A stretch of 51,890 nucleotides of DNA from Prochlorococcus sp. AG-424-E18 (lineage in GTDB: Bacteria; Cyanobacteriota; Cyanobacteriia; PCC-6307; Cyanobiaceae), in NCBI GenBank assembly GCA_003210155.1, contig QCNC01000009.1, positions 1 through 51,890 on the forward strand, written 5' to 3'. The notes under the pieces are model-generated. The model saw only the letters and a list, made by a program, of their open reading frames with translations. It was not told where the DNA came from and did not search any database. Numbering within the stretch: position 1 is the stretch's first letter; every line of letters starts with the position of its first letter. A program made the translations under genes and the position numbers. This document shows, piece by piece, positions 13,687-23,295 of this stretch.

Positions 13687-14877
13687 TTATGCATTTGGAG
13701 ATGGCCAAATGTCTCTCACCATAGTTAATAAAACTTGAGCCTCATCATATCTTTCTGAATGCGTTTTACCATTTAATAAAAATGTGATATGAGCCATTTT
13801 TCTTCCCAGAATTTCGCGAGATTTGCCATAACAATGAATATTAGAACCCTCAATTTCAGATAACATTTTAATTCTGGTTTCCATTGAGATTGGGAAATTC
13901 TTTCTTAATCCCAGTAGATTTAACATAATTGCCCCTTCACAGTTCATTTTAATTTCAGGTGGCATTATCCCAGAAGAAATGCAAACATATTGATCAAACT
14001 GACTTGAAGTGCAAGCTTCAATTGAGAAATGAGCTGAGTTATGTGTTCTAGGAGCTATTTCATTAATTAAAAGACCATTATCTCCATAAAAGAATTCGAT
14101 AGCTAAAACTCCAACGTAATTAAGTTCATTGACTATTGAAGAGAAAATATTTATCGCAAATAAGTTCAAATCATATTCATTTGTTCCAGGTGCAAGAACC
14201 CAATCACAAACATGGTTTGATTGGAACGTCTCAACTATTGGAAAGAATCTTATCTTACCGGTCCTATCTCTCGAACCAACAAGAGCCAGTTCTTTTTCAT
14301 ACTCTATCCATTCCTCTATCAACCATTCATTAGAACTATTCTCTTTTAAAAAAGAATCTAAATCTTCTTTTGTCTTTATTTTTCTGTTCCCTTTGCCGTC
14401 ATATCCACCTTTATTTGATTTTGCCATTAGAGGAAAAATCCAATTATTGATTTCCTCATCCGAGAGATTTTTAAAATCTTCAATACTTATCCATTTTGGG
14501 CAGGGAATATTCATTCTGTCTATTAATTTTTTTTGAGAAAACCTATCTACTAATGGCTTAATTGCATTAAGGCTTGGAACAAAAATATCTTTATTGTCAA
14601 TTAAATTTAATTTATCAATTTTTATCCATTCATTTTCAAAAATTATTTTTTCACACTCATTAATTAATGATTTATTACCTCTTATCTTTAAAGGATCAGC
14701 TTCTATGACATGATCTGCTTTTAAGCCAGCTGGATCATCACAAGATTTTGTTTGCACACATACTTCTAGATCTCTTTTTTTTGCTGCCTCGGTTAGCATC
14801 AAAGCCAGTTGACCACCTCCAATTATTCCTAGGGAATAATTTTTCTTAATATCGTTTATATTTTTTTTAAAACTCAT
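13687..14877 (-). CDS. purK: N5-carboxyaminoimidazole ribonucleotide synthase
   Basis: PurK uses ATP and bicarbonate to carboxylate aminoimidazole ribonucleotide in purine synthesis. The N-terminus has the GIIGGGQLALML nucleotide-binding loop at about 18-29. The ATP-grasp domain follows, with KSNKGGYDGKGNRKI, the acidic EEWIEYEKELAL, and the metal-binding INEIAPRTHNSAHFSIEAC near residue 270. The length of 396 aa is usual. It diverges from aroB and ends next to the probable 6S RNA, a linkage seen in other cyanobacteria. Confidence 0.95.
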   Translation of the reverse strand: MSFKKNINDIKKNYSLGIIGGGQLALMLTEAAKKRDLEVCVQTKSCDDPAGLKADHVIEADPLKIRGNKSLINECEKIIFENEWIKIDKLNLIDNKDIFVPSLNAIKPLVDRFSQKKLIDRMNIPCPKWISIEDFKNLSDEEINNWIFPLMAKSNKGGYDGKGNRKIKTKEDLDSFLKENSSNEWLIEEWIEYEKELALVGSRDRTGKIRFFPIVETFQSNHVCDWVLAPGTNEYDLNLFAINIFSSIVNELNYVGVLAIEFFYGDNGLLINEIAPRTHNSAHFSIEACTSSQFDQYVCISSGIMPPEIKMNCEGAIMLNLLGLRKNFPISMETRIKMLSEIEGSNIHCYGKSREILGRKMAHITFLLNGKTHSERYDEAQVLLTMVRDIWPSPNA

Positions 14878-15002
14878 AGCATGATTTTATTACCATTTCT
14901 AATTCTTAACAACTGAATTTTTAAGGATCTAGAGCTTAGATTTTGCTAATATATAAAGTATTTAATACCAAATATTTATAAATTTTAACTAGGTAATCAA
15001 TT

Positions 15003-16094
15003 GTGAATAAGAGAAAAATATTAGTCCCATTAGGTGATAAGTCATACGAAGTAACTCTAGAAGCGGGGATACTGAATAATATCAGCGAAGAACTTTTAAA
15101 AATTGAAATAACAAAGAATAGAAAAATACTTGTGATTTCAAATGAAGAAATATCAAATTTGTATGGAGAAAAATTTTTAAATAACTTAAAAGATAATAAA
15201 TTTCAGGCCAAAATGTTCCTTATCAAGGCTGGAGAATCATATAAAAACTTAAAAACCTTAAGTGAAATATATGATGTAGCATTTGATTTTGGATTAGATA
15301 GAAATTCAATAATTATTGCCCTTGGAGGAGGAATTGTTGGAGATGTAAGTGGTTTTGCAGCTGCGACTTGGCTGAGAGGTATCGAATATATTCAGATTCC
15401 AACAACATTATTATCAATGGTTGATTCATCTGTGGGAGGAAAAACAGGAGTAAATCATCCAAAAGGTAAGAATTTAATTGGAGCTTTCAATCAACCTAAA
15501 GCAGTTTTTATTGATCCAGAAACTTTAAAAACTTTGCCCAAAAGAGAATTTAGTGCAGGCATGGCCGAAGTAATAAAATACGGAGTAATAAGAGATAAAG
15601 AACTTTTCGAATACTTAGAAATTGAAAAAAACAAAAATGAACTCATAAATCTCAAAAATGAATATCTAATTAAAATAATTAATAGTTCAATTAAAACAAA
15701 GTCTCATATTGTTTCTCAAGATGAACATGAAAATGGTGTTAGAGCAATATTGAATTATGGTCATTCTTTTGGTCACGTTATTGAAAATCTATGTGGATAT
15801 GGCAAATTTCTACATGGTGAGGCAATATCAATTGGTATGAATATTGCGGGGAAAATAGCAATTGAGAAAGGGTTATGGTCTAAAGAAGAATTAGAGAGAC
15901 AGAAGAATCTTTTGAAGAGTTACGATCTTCCTACCGAGATCCCCAAAATAAATAAAGAAGACGTTTTAACAATACTTATGGGCGATAAAAAAGTTCGTGA
16001 TGGCAAAATGAGATTTATATTACCGAAAGAAATTGGTGCTGTTGATATATATAATGACGTAGAAGATTCATTATTTTTAAAGTTTTTTTCTTAA
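15003..16094 (+). CDS. aroB: 3-dehydroquinate synthase
   Basis: AroB converts DAHP to 3-dehydroquinate in the shikimate pathway. Key segments are the NAD-binding [21 protein letters not shown] at about 105-125, [18 protein letters not shown] at about 142-159, and the zinc-binding [18 protein letters not shown] near 245-260 with a further His in [10 protein letters not shown]. The 363-aa length is normal. The start is GTG at 15003. The gene converges on the methyltransferase gene, with a 4-bp overlap of the ends. Confidence 0.95.
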   Translation: MNKRKILVPLGDKSYEVTLEAGILNNISEELLKIEITKNRKILVISNEEISNLYGEKFLNNLKDNKFQAKMFLIKAGESYKNLKTLSEIYDVAFDFGLDRNSIIIALGGGIVGDVSGFAAATWLRGIEYIQIPTTLLSMVDSSVGGKTGVNHPKGKNLIGAFNQPKAVFIDPETLKTLPKREFSAGMAEVIKYGVIRDKELFEYLEIEKNKNELINLKNEYLIKIINSSIKTKSHIVSQDEHENGVRAILNYGHSFGHVIENLCGYGKFLHGEAISIGMNIAGKIAIEKGLWSKEELERQKNLLKSYDLPTEIPKINKEDVLTILMGDKKVRDGKMRFILPKEIGAVDIYNDVEDSLFLKFFS

Positions 16095-17281
16095 CGCAAA
16101 CAGGTTGAATTTATATTCATTTTCTTCTCATTAAACTTTTTAAAAACAAACCACTTAAAATCACCTAAACAAACAGGATCAACGAGTCTAAGTAATGCCT
16201 CTCTTCTTAAAAGGGCATTTGATAAATCCTCTTTAATTTCTTTCTGAATCCCATAAAGTCTCTCCGCCAATCCAAGTGCCAACAAAGCCTCCCCTTGTTT
16301 AGTTATGCCAACAGTATCAAATCCAAGAGTTTCAGCATCATTAATTAAAGTTTCTATGCACACATGAGATGTCAAATCGCAATTTCCAGGAGAATCTAGG
16401 ACATTGTTCGTCATTTTTTGATTTTCATAAGAAACTATCATCCCATAAGAATTTTTAGAGGTGTAGTATTTTTTGGCTTCTTTAGCGTAATCAATTATCA
16501 ATAAAATACCATTATTAATTTTTTGATAAATAGCTTTTAACCATTTTGAGTTATCTATATGCCATTCTGTCGTCCATCCTTCAAGAACATATTCAGGCGG
16601 GATATTGATTCCTAACTCACTTTTAGCAAGTTCAATACTTTTTCCCAATTCACTTGTAATTGGCATTTCATCAAAATATAATTTATGAGATTTTTTGTCT
16701 ATAGAAACTGCTTGTCGAAGTAATTTCCCTTTTGAAAAGGTTATTCTCTCTACTGGCAAAGCATCCAAAACCTCATTTGCAAGAACTATGCCATTTATAT
16801 TATCTTCCTCTACTTCTTCCAAATCTTTCCATAAAATATCAATGCCTAAGTTTAAAAATTCCTCCAATTTATTTTTTTGTTTTTCTACCATCCCTTCATT
16901 AGGTTCAATAATTACAAAAGAAACTCCTTCCAAAAAATTCTTATTTTTTTCTAAAAAATATTTAATTAATCCACTCATAAAGCATCCATCTCCTGCTCCA
17001 AATTCAATTACAGCTAATTTCTGATTAGGTAAAAAACTATTTTTGAACTGAATCAACCAATCTTCTATTTGTTTACCAACCAAAAAAGCAAAATCATCAG
17101 ATAAAGTGGGAGATGTAACAAAATCCCCCCGAACGCCTAACTCAGCTTTACCGCTGCCGTAATAACCATTAATAGGATCATTTAATGCAAAATTCATAAA
17201 GTCATAAAAACTTATAGTCCCACCCATTTTTATTATTTTTTTTACTAACCAATCTGGATTATTCGCGGGTAAGCTATTCAT
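16091..17281 (-). CDS. MidA/NDUFAF7-family class I SAM-dependent methyltransferase (DUF185)
   Basis: The SAM-binding motif [16 protein letters not shown] lies near residues 90-105, preceded by the family's [20 protein letters not shown]. Other family blocks are [16 protein letters not shown] and LLIIDYA. NDUFAF7 methylates an arginine of a mitochondrial complex I subunit, so a role in NDH-1 assembly is possible but not proven in cyanobacteria. The protein is 396 aa, typical of the family. Confidence 0.9.
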   Translation of the reverse strand: MNSLPANNPDWLVKKIIKMGGTISFYDFMNFALNDPINGYYGSGKAELGVRGDFVTSPTLSDDFAFLVGKQIEDWLIQFKNSFLPNQKLAVIEFGAGDGCFMSGLIKYFLEKNKNFLEGVSFVIIEPNEGMVEKQKNKLEEFLNLGIDILWKDLEEVEEDNINGIVLANEVLDALPVERITFSKGKLLRQAVSIDKKSHKLYFDEMPITSELGKSIELAKSELGINIPPEYVLEGWTTEWHIDNSKWLKAIYQKINNGILLIIDYAKEAKKYYTSKNSYGMIVSYENQKMTNNVLDSPGNCDLTSHVCIETLINDAETLGFDTVGITKQGEALLALGLAERLYGIQKEIKEDLSNALLRREALLRLVDPVCLGDFKWFVFKKFNEKKMNINSTCLR

Positions 17282-17312
17282 CGGCGAAAATATAAAAAGA
17301 CAGAACTTATTT

Positions 17313-18110
17313 ATGCCTTCAAAGATTAACTATTTATTAGGAATATTTCTATCTATATTAGTTTTAATTTCACATAAACCCGTTTTCGCTATAAATAATC
17401 CAAATCTCTTACCAGAAGAAAAAACACCAGTAATTGATTTAGCTAAAACATTAAGCCCTAATCAGAAAAAATCTTTAGAGGAAAAGCTCAACAATCTAGA
17501 AATTGAAAGTGGGTGGAAAATTAAATATTTATCTCAGTTTGAGAGTTCACCTGGTAGTGCAATAAAGGACTACTGGGATTTAGATGAGACAAGTTTGTTG
17601 ATAGTTGCTGATCCTAGAGGGGGAAATTTGCTGAACTTTAACGTCGGAGAGGCTTATTTTAATTTTATGCCAAGGTTATTTTGGGTTGAACTTCAAACAA
17701 GATTTGGCAATCAATACTACGTTAAAGATCACGGTGAGGATGGTGCAGTATTAGATGCAATTGATTCAGTAAAGATTTGTCTCGAAAGAGGAGGATGCCA
17801 AGTTGTCCCTGGCCTACCCAAAGAGCAATATATATGGACTTTATGTACATCGATTCTTGGAGGTTTAGTAGCAGGTTTTGCATCTGCCCCAAGAAAAGAA
17901 GGTCAAGTCATTTCAATTGGATTTTTAGCTCTTCTTTCTCCTTTATGGGGAATGTTATTTGGAATTTTTGGTTTGGCACCGATAATATCCAGAACAAATG
18001 ATTTATTACCTTTATTTAAAAATGGTTTAGCTTTTACAGCCGCAGGAATTGCGGGTTATATCTTATCTCAAACATTATTTTCAAGATATGAAAAGCCCAA
18101 AAATACTTAA
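17313..18110 (+). CDS. TPM-domain membrane protein (Psb32/TLP18.3-like)
   Basis: A signal peptide at 1-26 (cut near VFA-IN) is followed by a TPM domain at about 35-165, opening with TPVIDLAKTLSPNQKKSLEEKL and containing SLLIVADPRGG. Two or three membrane helices follow at about 178-260. TPM proteins of cyanobacteria and chloroplasts help in photosystem II repair (Psb32, TLP18.3). The C-terminal helices anchor the domain in the lumen or periplasm. It diverges from the MidA-like gene. Confidence 0.8.
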   Translation: MPSKINYLLGIFLSILVLISHKPVFAINNPNLLPEEKTPVIDLAKTLSPNQKKSLEEKLNNLEIESGWKIKYLSQFESSPGSAIKDYWDLDETSLLIVADPRGGNLLNFNVGEAYFNFMPRLFWVELQTRFGNQYYVKDHGEDGAVLDAIDSVKICLERGGCQVVPGLPKEQYIWTLCTSILGGLVAGFASAPRKEGQVISIGFLALLSPLWGMLFGIFGLAPIISRTNDLLPLFKNGLAFTAAGIAGYILSQTLFSRYEKPKNT

Positions 18111-18133
18111 AATATGATCAGAGATATTTAATC

Positions 18134-18967
18134 CTAAAAAAATTTATCTTCTTCACGAATTTCACCAGACTCTGAATACCATCGATGAGAAACATGCCTT
18201 AATTCCTTATTTTCAAACTCAATCCATGAAAAGTTAATTAGCAATTTCCCATCTTCATCAGTTTTATATCTTGGTACTACAGCAGTGTTGAAGTAAATTG
18301 TTCCTTTGCTATCAATTTTAAACATCTCTCTTAAACCAAGATTTCTTTTAAGCCGGTTGTGCATATGACCAAAAATTACAACATCAACTTTTCTTCTCTT
18401 TTGTATTTGAGAAATAGCAGCAGACAAATCTCTATCTCCCCAATCTAAAGAGGGTAATTTCCAGTCTTTCCCACAAATGCTTTTAGGTTCTGAACCTAAA
18501 CCAGAAGGACCAGCATGGGACATAATTATTAAAGGTATATCTTCTAAAGTCTTTTCCGAACATTTGATAATTTTATTTATTGAATCTTGTTCGGTTATAG
18601 GTCCATAAACGCCTTTAACTTCTTTTGAAAGATAATAGCCGCCGCCAGAACTACATGGTCTAGCAGACAATAAATTTATTTGATTATTAAAAACTTTCAA
18701 ATCCCATGCACAATATTTTTCACCAAGAACACGCATCTGCTTTGAGAGAGTTTCGCCTGTAGAATCTTTCCCTCTATCATGATTTCCTAAAATAACAAAA
18801 GTAGGAATTTTGATCTCATTGATTTTTTTAATTATTTTGACACTTCCATCCGAAATATCACCAACAAATAAAACAATATTTGGTTTGATAATCGATAAAA
18901 CTTTCAAGTCTAATTCAGACCATTGACCATGACAGTCACCAACAATAGCAATTTTTAAATTTGTCAG
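18134..18967 (-). CDS. Calcineurin-type metallophosphoesterase (TIGR04168-like); apparent CTG start
   Basis: The motifs in order are GDCHGQW, VGDISDG, GNHDRG, SHAGPSG and FGHMHN, which supply all metal ligands of the calcineurin fold. The first motif lies upstream of the only standard start (TTG at 18907), so translation must begin earlier. The best candidate is CTG at 18967, giving MTNLKIAIVGDCHGQW; an in-frame stop lies just before it. The enzyme is about 277 aa and its substrate is unknown. It diverges from nadA, which shows the same start problem. Confidence 0.85.
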   Translation of the reverse strand: MTNLKIAIVGDCHGQWSELDLKVLSIIKPNIVLFVGDISDGSVKIIKKINEIKIPTFVILGNHDRGKDSTGETLSKQMRVLGEKYCAWDLKVFNNQINLLSARPCSSGGGYYLSKEVKGVYGPITEQDSINKIIKCSEKTLEDIPLIIMSHAGPSGLGSEPKSICGKDWKLPSLDWGDRDLSAAISQIQKRRKVDVVIFGHMHNRLKRNLGLREMFKIDSKGTIYFNTAVVPRYKTDEDGKLLINFSWIEFENKELRHVSHRWYSESGEIREEDKFF

Positions 18968-19016
18968 AATTTTTTCTGTTTAAAGGCATATAATCTATTT
19001 AGAGATATTCTAAATC

Positions 19017-19985
19017 CTGACCAGTATAACTTCTACTGCAAAACAGAAATCAGTTCAAAACAAAGAGGATTTGATTTCTGAAATAAAGGAGCGTTGCGGA
19101 AAAGCTAATGCAATTATTCTTGCGCACTATTATCAAGCTCCAGAGATTCAGGAAATTGCAGATTTTATTGGCGATTCATTAGATCTATCTAGGAAAGCTG
19201 CAAATAATGATGCTGATATAATAATTTTTTGCGGTGTTCACTTTATGGCCGAAACCGCAAAAATACTTAGCCCTAATAAAACAGTCCTATTACCAGATAT
19301 TAACGCTGGATGCTCATTAGCAGACGATTGTCCTTCAGATAAATTTCAAAAATTCAGAGAAGAAAATCCAGATCACTATGTTGTAAGTTATATAAATTGC
19401 ACTGCAGAAGTAAAAGCTCAAAGTGATCTGATATGTACAAGCAGTAATGCAGTCTCATTAATTAAAAAGATACCTGAAGATAAAAAGATAATATTTGCGC
19501 CAGATCAGAACCTTGGGAGATGGGTACAGAAAAATTCTGGAAGAGATCTAAAATTATGGCCTGGCAGCTGCATTGTTCATGAATCATTTAGTGAAGAAGC
19601 ACTTCTAAAATTAAAATATCAAAATCCAGGATCAAAAGTAATTGCTCATCCTGAATGTAGTCAAAATTTACTAATTCTCTCAGACTTTATTGGATCAACA
19701 AGTAAGCTGCTTGATTTCGTAAGTAAAGATCCATCTAAAACTTACATGGTACTAACTGAACCTGGAATAATCCATCAAATGAAAAAGAAAGAACCTAATA
19801 AAATTTTTATTGAAGTCCCAGATATAGAAGGTTGTAAATGTAACGAGTGTCCATATATGAAATTAAATACTTTAGAAAAAATTCTTGATTGTTTGAAAAA
19901 TAATTCCCCGTCTATCGAACTAGACCCAGAAATAATAAGAAGAGCCTATGTGCCAATAAAGAGAATGCTGGATATGAGTAATTAA
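19017..19985 (+). CDS. nadA: Quinolinate synthase A; start uncertain (CTG 19017 or TTG 19071)
   Basis: NadA condenses iminoaspartate with dihydroxyacetone phosphate to quinolinate in NAD synthesis, using a [4Fe-4S] cluster. The Cys ligands are in IFCGVHFMAETAK, SYINCTAEVKA and GCKCNECPYM. The family blocks ILAHYYQAPEIQ and LPDINAGCSLADDC are present. The nearest standard start is TTG at 19071 (304 aa), with KEDLISEIKER directly preceding. A reading frame free of stops extends to a CTG at 19017 that would add MTSITSTAKQKSVQNKED, in keeping with the usual N-terminal length. It converges on the Ctp protease gene. Confidence 0.93.
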   Translation: MTSITSTAKQKSVQNKEDLISEIKERCGKANAIILAHYYQAPEIQEIADFIGDSLDLSRKAANNDADIIIFCGVHFMAETAKILSPNKTVLLPDINAGCSLADDCPSDKFQKFREENPDHYVVSYINCTAEVKAQSDLICTSSNAVSLIKKIPEDKKIIFAPDQNLGRWVQKNSGRDLKLWPGSCIVHESFSEEALLKLKYQNPGSKVIAHPECSQNLLILSDFIGSTSKLLDFVSKDPSKTYMVLTEPGIIHQMKKKEPNKIFIEVPDIEGCKCNECPYMKLNTLEKILDCLKNNSPSIELDPEIIRRAYVPIKRMLDMSN

Positions 19986-21316
19986 TTTAATGAAAATACT
20001 TTATCTTCCTTATTAATTTTTAGGAATGCATTAAGGTTTGTGGTGTCGGGCTTAAATTCGCTTATCTGATTCTTTCTATTAATTATATTTATTAGCTCTT
20101 TTTCACCAGCTCTATATTGTTTATCTTTTCTAGTTCCTATCTCTCTTTGAAGTATAGGGTTTATATTCATTCTTACTTCTATGTCTGGAATAATTCCAAA
20201 TTTGTTTATATCAGTGCCGTTCGGAGTTAAATACTTAGCGACTGTAACAGTTAGACCTGAACCATCAACTAATGTTCTCATAGATTGAACTAAACCTTTA
20301 CCAAAAGTTTTCTTCCCGACTAATTTTCCTCTTTTGTTGTCTTTTATTGCACCAGAGACTATTTCACTAGCACTAGCAGAACCCTCATTAACTAAGACAA
20401 CTAAGGGCTTTTTGGTTAAAGCTTGACCGTTTCCTTTTTTTGTTTCTTTTAAACCATCTTTACTTACCGTACTTACTATTACTCCATTGTTAATGAAGTG
20501 CCTTGAGATATCAATACTTGATTCTAATAAACCACCAGGATTACTTCTTAAGTCAAGAACATATCCTGCGACTTTTTTTGTTTCTAAATCCTTAATAGCA
20601 TCTCTAGTTTCTTTGGATGCATTTGCATTAAATTGTTTAATTCTTACATAGCCAATTGATAAGCCATTTTTGGTTTGATTGACTTTACTTGATACAGATT
20701 TTATTTCAATTTTTTCTCTTGATAAAGTCTTAAAAAAGGATTGAGAACCTCTAAGGATTTCAAGCTTTACTTTAGTACCTCTTTGTCCTCTAATTAATTT
20801 CACGGCATCCTCAATATTCATACCTTCAGTAGAAATATCATCTATGGATAATATTTTATCTCTAGCTTTAATTCCAGCATCAAATGCTGGGGTGCCCTCT
20901 ATGGGAGAAATAATAATTAAATCATCAGATTCTTTATCTTTAACTATTTGGATACCAACTCCAGTTAATTCACCAGAGGTATCAATTCTCATTTGATTAA
21001 ATTCCTTAGGTTCTAAAAATCTTGTATAAGAATCATCTAAATTAGAAAGCATATCTCTAATCGCATCATATGCTTCATTGCTGTCTGAATATGTTTTTGA
21101 TAAAACTTCTTTTCTTAGATTAATCCAATTGGACTTTTGAAATTTGCCGTTTGAATCAAGAAAATCTCTATATACAATTTGCCAAACATGATCAATTACT
21201 TCTTTATAACTATTATTTAAAACTGTTGCCTCTGCAAAATTGTTTAAAAATAACCCAGAAAAGGATGTCGCAAACAGAAATATATATTTTTTTTTAAGCA
21301 ATTTTCTTATCTTCAA
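19982..21316 (-). CDS. ctpA: Carboxyl-terminal processing protease (S41, CtpA family)
   Basis: An N-terminal signal or anchor segment (residues 10-28) exports the enzyme. A PDZ domain lies at about 105-185 (GELTGVGIQIV, SPIEGTPAFDAGIKARDKIL). The protease core includes LDLRSNPGGLLESS, the catalytic Ser in EGSASASEIVSGA, and the catalytic Lys in GKKTFGKGLVQS. In cyanobacteria CtpA trims the C-terminus of the D1 protein of photosystem II; paralogues exist, so the substrate is inferred. The 444-aa length is normal. Confidence 0.88.
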   Translation of the reverse strand: MKIRKLLKKKYIFLFATSFSGLFLNNFAEATVLNNSYKEVIDHVWQIVYRDFLDSNGKFQKSNWINLRKEVLSKTYSDSNEAYDAIRDMLSNLDDSYTRFLEPKEFNQMRIDTSGELTGVGIQIVKDKESDDLIIISPIEGTPAFDAGIKARDKILSIDDISTEGMNIEDAVKLIRGQRGTKVKLEILRGSQSFFKTLSREKIEIKSVSSKVNQTKNGLSIGYVRIKQFNANASKETRDAIKDLETKKVAGYVLDLRSNPGGLLESSIDISRHFINNGVIVSTVSKDGLKETKKGNGQALTKKPLVVLVNEGSASASEIVSGAIKDNKRGKLVGKKTFGKGLVQSMRTLVDGSGLTVTVAKYLTPNGTDINKFGIIPDIEVRMNINPILQREIGTRKDKQYRAGEKELINIINRKNQISEFKPDTTNLNAFLKINKEDKVFSLN

Positions 21317-21377
21317 ATAATTCGATATTTTTTATTATAAAAAGAATTTATTTATAATTCAAAAATTTGACAAATCC

Positions 21378-22595
21378 TTAAGGATCAATCCACTTCCCAT
21401 CATCCTTAATAAGTTGGATTAAAGCATTAACACCCTCATCTTCAGGTACTCTTTTTATCTCTTCTTTTCTTCTATATAAGGCAATAGTTCCTTTACCTTT
21501 TCCAACATAACCATAATCAGCATCTGCCATTTCTCCTGGCCCATTAACAATACATCCCATTATTGCTATATCTAGACCCGTCAAATGTGAGGTAGCATTC
21601 CTAACTTTATCTACAACTTCTTCTAGATTGAAAAGTGTTCTACCACAACTGGGGCAACTGATGTATTCAACCATTGTTTTTCTTAATCCTAAAGATTGCA
21701 AAATTGAATAGCACACTGGTATTTCCTTTTCTGGAGCTTCTGTTAAGGAAACCCTGATGGTATCTCCTAATCCCTCTGCTAAAAGTGTTCCAATTCCAGC
21801 AGTACTTTTAATCCTTCCATAATCACCATCACCAGCTTCGGTCACTCCTAAATGTAAGGGATAGTTATATCCTTCTGAGTCAAGCCTATCTGCAATCATT
21901 CTGTAAGCTGCCATCATGACCGGAGCCCTAGAAGCTTTCATAGAAATAATTATGTTATGAAAATCAAGCTCATCACAAATTTTGACAAACTCCATCGCAG
22001 ATTCTGTCATTCCTAATGGCGTATCTCCATAAGTAAAAAGCATCCTCTCAGATAGAGACCCATGATTAACTCCAATCCTTAGAGCTTTGTTTTCAGCCTT
22101 TAAAACTTCAACTAAAGGGGTAAATCTTTTAAGTATTGTTTGCTTAATTGTTTCAAATTCCTCATCTGTATATTCAGTTCTTGTAGGGTCTGATTTTTCA
22201 AAAACAAACAATCCAGGATTAATTCTTACTTTATCAACATGTTTTGCAACTTCCATTGCAATTTTCATACCATTATGGTGAACATCAGCCACCAAGGGGG
22301 TATTGATATTATTTTCTAGTAATTTTGCCTTTATATCTCCTACTGCTTTGGCATGTGCTAAGGAAGGGACAGTTAACCTTACTATTTCACAACCCACATC
22401 ATGGAGTCTTTTGATAGCTAAGAAAGCATTTTCGACATCCATAGTATCTTCATTTATCATCGATTGAACTCTTACTGGATAATCACTTCCAATAGCTATA
22501 TCACCCACCATTACTGTTCTAGTTATCCTTCTCTCAATATGAGTTGAATATCTTTTGGAGAGACTATTAACCTCTTTAGATTGAGTTAATGACAT
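21378..22595 (-). CDS. ispG: 4-hydroxy-3-methylbut-2-enyl diphosphate synthase
   Basis: IspG (GcpE) catalyses the penultimate step of the MEP isoprenoid pathway, with a [4Fe-4S] cluster. Recognisable blocks are [33 protein letters not shown] and [18 protein letters not shown]. The cluster-binding [15 protein letters not shown] and [18 protein letters not shown] are in the C-terminal domain. The 405-aa length matches cyanobacterial enzymes, which take electrons from ferredoxin. It lies about 60 bp downstream of the ctpA start, with both genes leftward. Confidence 0.95.
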   Translation of the reverse strand: MSLTQSKEVNSLSKRYSTHIERRITRTVMVGDIAIGSDYPVRVQSMINEDTMDVENAFLAIKRLHDVGCEIVRLTVPSLAHAKAVGDIKAKLLENNINTPLVADVHHNGMKIAMEVAKHVDKVRINPGLFVFEKSDPTRTEYTDEEFETIKQTILKRFTPLVEVLKAENKALRIGVNHGSLSERMLFTYGDTPLGMTESAMEFVKICDELDFHNIIISMKASRAPVMMAAYRMIADRLDSEGYNYPLHLGVTEAGDGDYGRIKSTAGIGTLLAEGLGDTIRVSLTEAPEKEIPVCYSILQSLGLRKTMVEYISCPSCGRTLFNLEEVVDKVRNATSHLTGLDIAIMGCIVNGPGEMADADYGYVGKGKGTIALYRRKEEIKRVPEDEGVNALIQLIKDDGKWIDP

Positions 22596-22630
22596 TAAAA
22601 TTCTTTATATTCAAAAAGGATTTCATTAAA

Positions 22631-23134
22631 TTATACGGCATATAGTTTACCACTTACATTCTCTAGGTCTTTCAAAGTTAGATGGTAAGGTTTATTGATT
22701 TCTTTTGAAGGAAATCTCAACAAAAAAGATGGATGAAAAATTACCATAATTTCTCTCCCATCTTTTTTAATCCATTGACCTCTTAAATTACTTATAGGAT
22801 CTTTAACTTCTAAAATAGCTCTCACAGCACTAGAACCAGTAAGTAATATAAATTTTGGATCGACTAACTTTATTTGCTGTAATAACCAAGGTTTATGAAT
22901 ATTAATTTCTCTAGCAGTGGGTTTTCTATTATTTGGTGGACGACATTTAATTACATTACAAAAATAAACATCCTTCTTATAATCAATTCCAGCTTGTATT
23001 AATAATTCGTTTAATAACTTACCAGATTTACCTACATAAGGTTTTCCTTCTAAATCTTCCTGGGCTCCAGGTGCCTCACCAATTACTAACAAATCTGCAA
23101 ATACACTTCCTCTCCCAATTACTAACCTTTTCAC
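22631..23134 (-). CDS. Family-4-like uracil-DNA glycosylase lacking Fe-S cysteines
   Basis: The UDG fold signatures are present: GEAPGAQEDLEGKPYVGKSG near 19-38, FCNVIKCRPPNNRKPT near 58-73 and HPSFLLRFPSK near 134-144. Family 4 enzymes hold a [4Fe-4S] cluster with two N-terminal Cys, one Cys in KCRPP, and one in a CxPxL motif. Here the N-terminal part that carries the first pair is missing, and the last position is HKPWLL, so only one ligand remains. The GTG start at 23134 has no better alternative, and no Cys appears in the upstream frame. The protein may be a cluster-free uracil or mismatch glycosylase. Confidence 0.8.
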   Translation of the reverse strand: MKRLVIGRGSVFADLLVIGEAPGAQEDLEGKPYVGKSGKLLNELLIQAGIDYKKDVYFCNVIKCRPPNNRKPTAREINIHKPWLLQQIKLVDPKFILLTGSSAVRAILEVKDPISNLRGQWIKKDGREIMVIFHPSFLLRFPSKEINKPYHLTLKDLENVSGKLYAV

Positions 23135-23295
23135 CGAAAATAAAACATTAAATATTTTTATCTTAAGAACTCAAAACATGAAAATAAAATAGATTAAGAA
23201 AATGAACTAAATTAAACCATAGTGTGATAGTTTTATTTATTCTTAATTTATGCATTTGTCATTATTAAAAGTCATATTTGAAAAGTCATAAGTCA

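Noticed and set aside
13479..13724. An 81-codon frame on the plus strand
   Set aside because: It runs through the rod-like inverted repeats of the probable 6S RNA and into purK. Composition and context fit RNA rather than protein.
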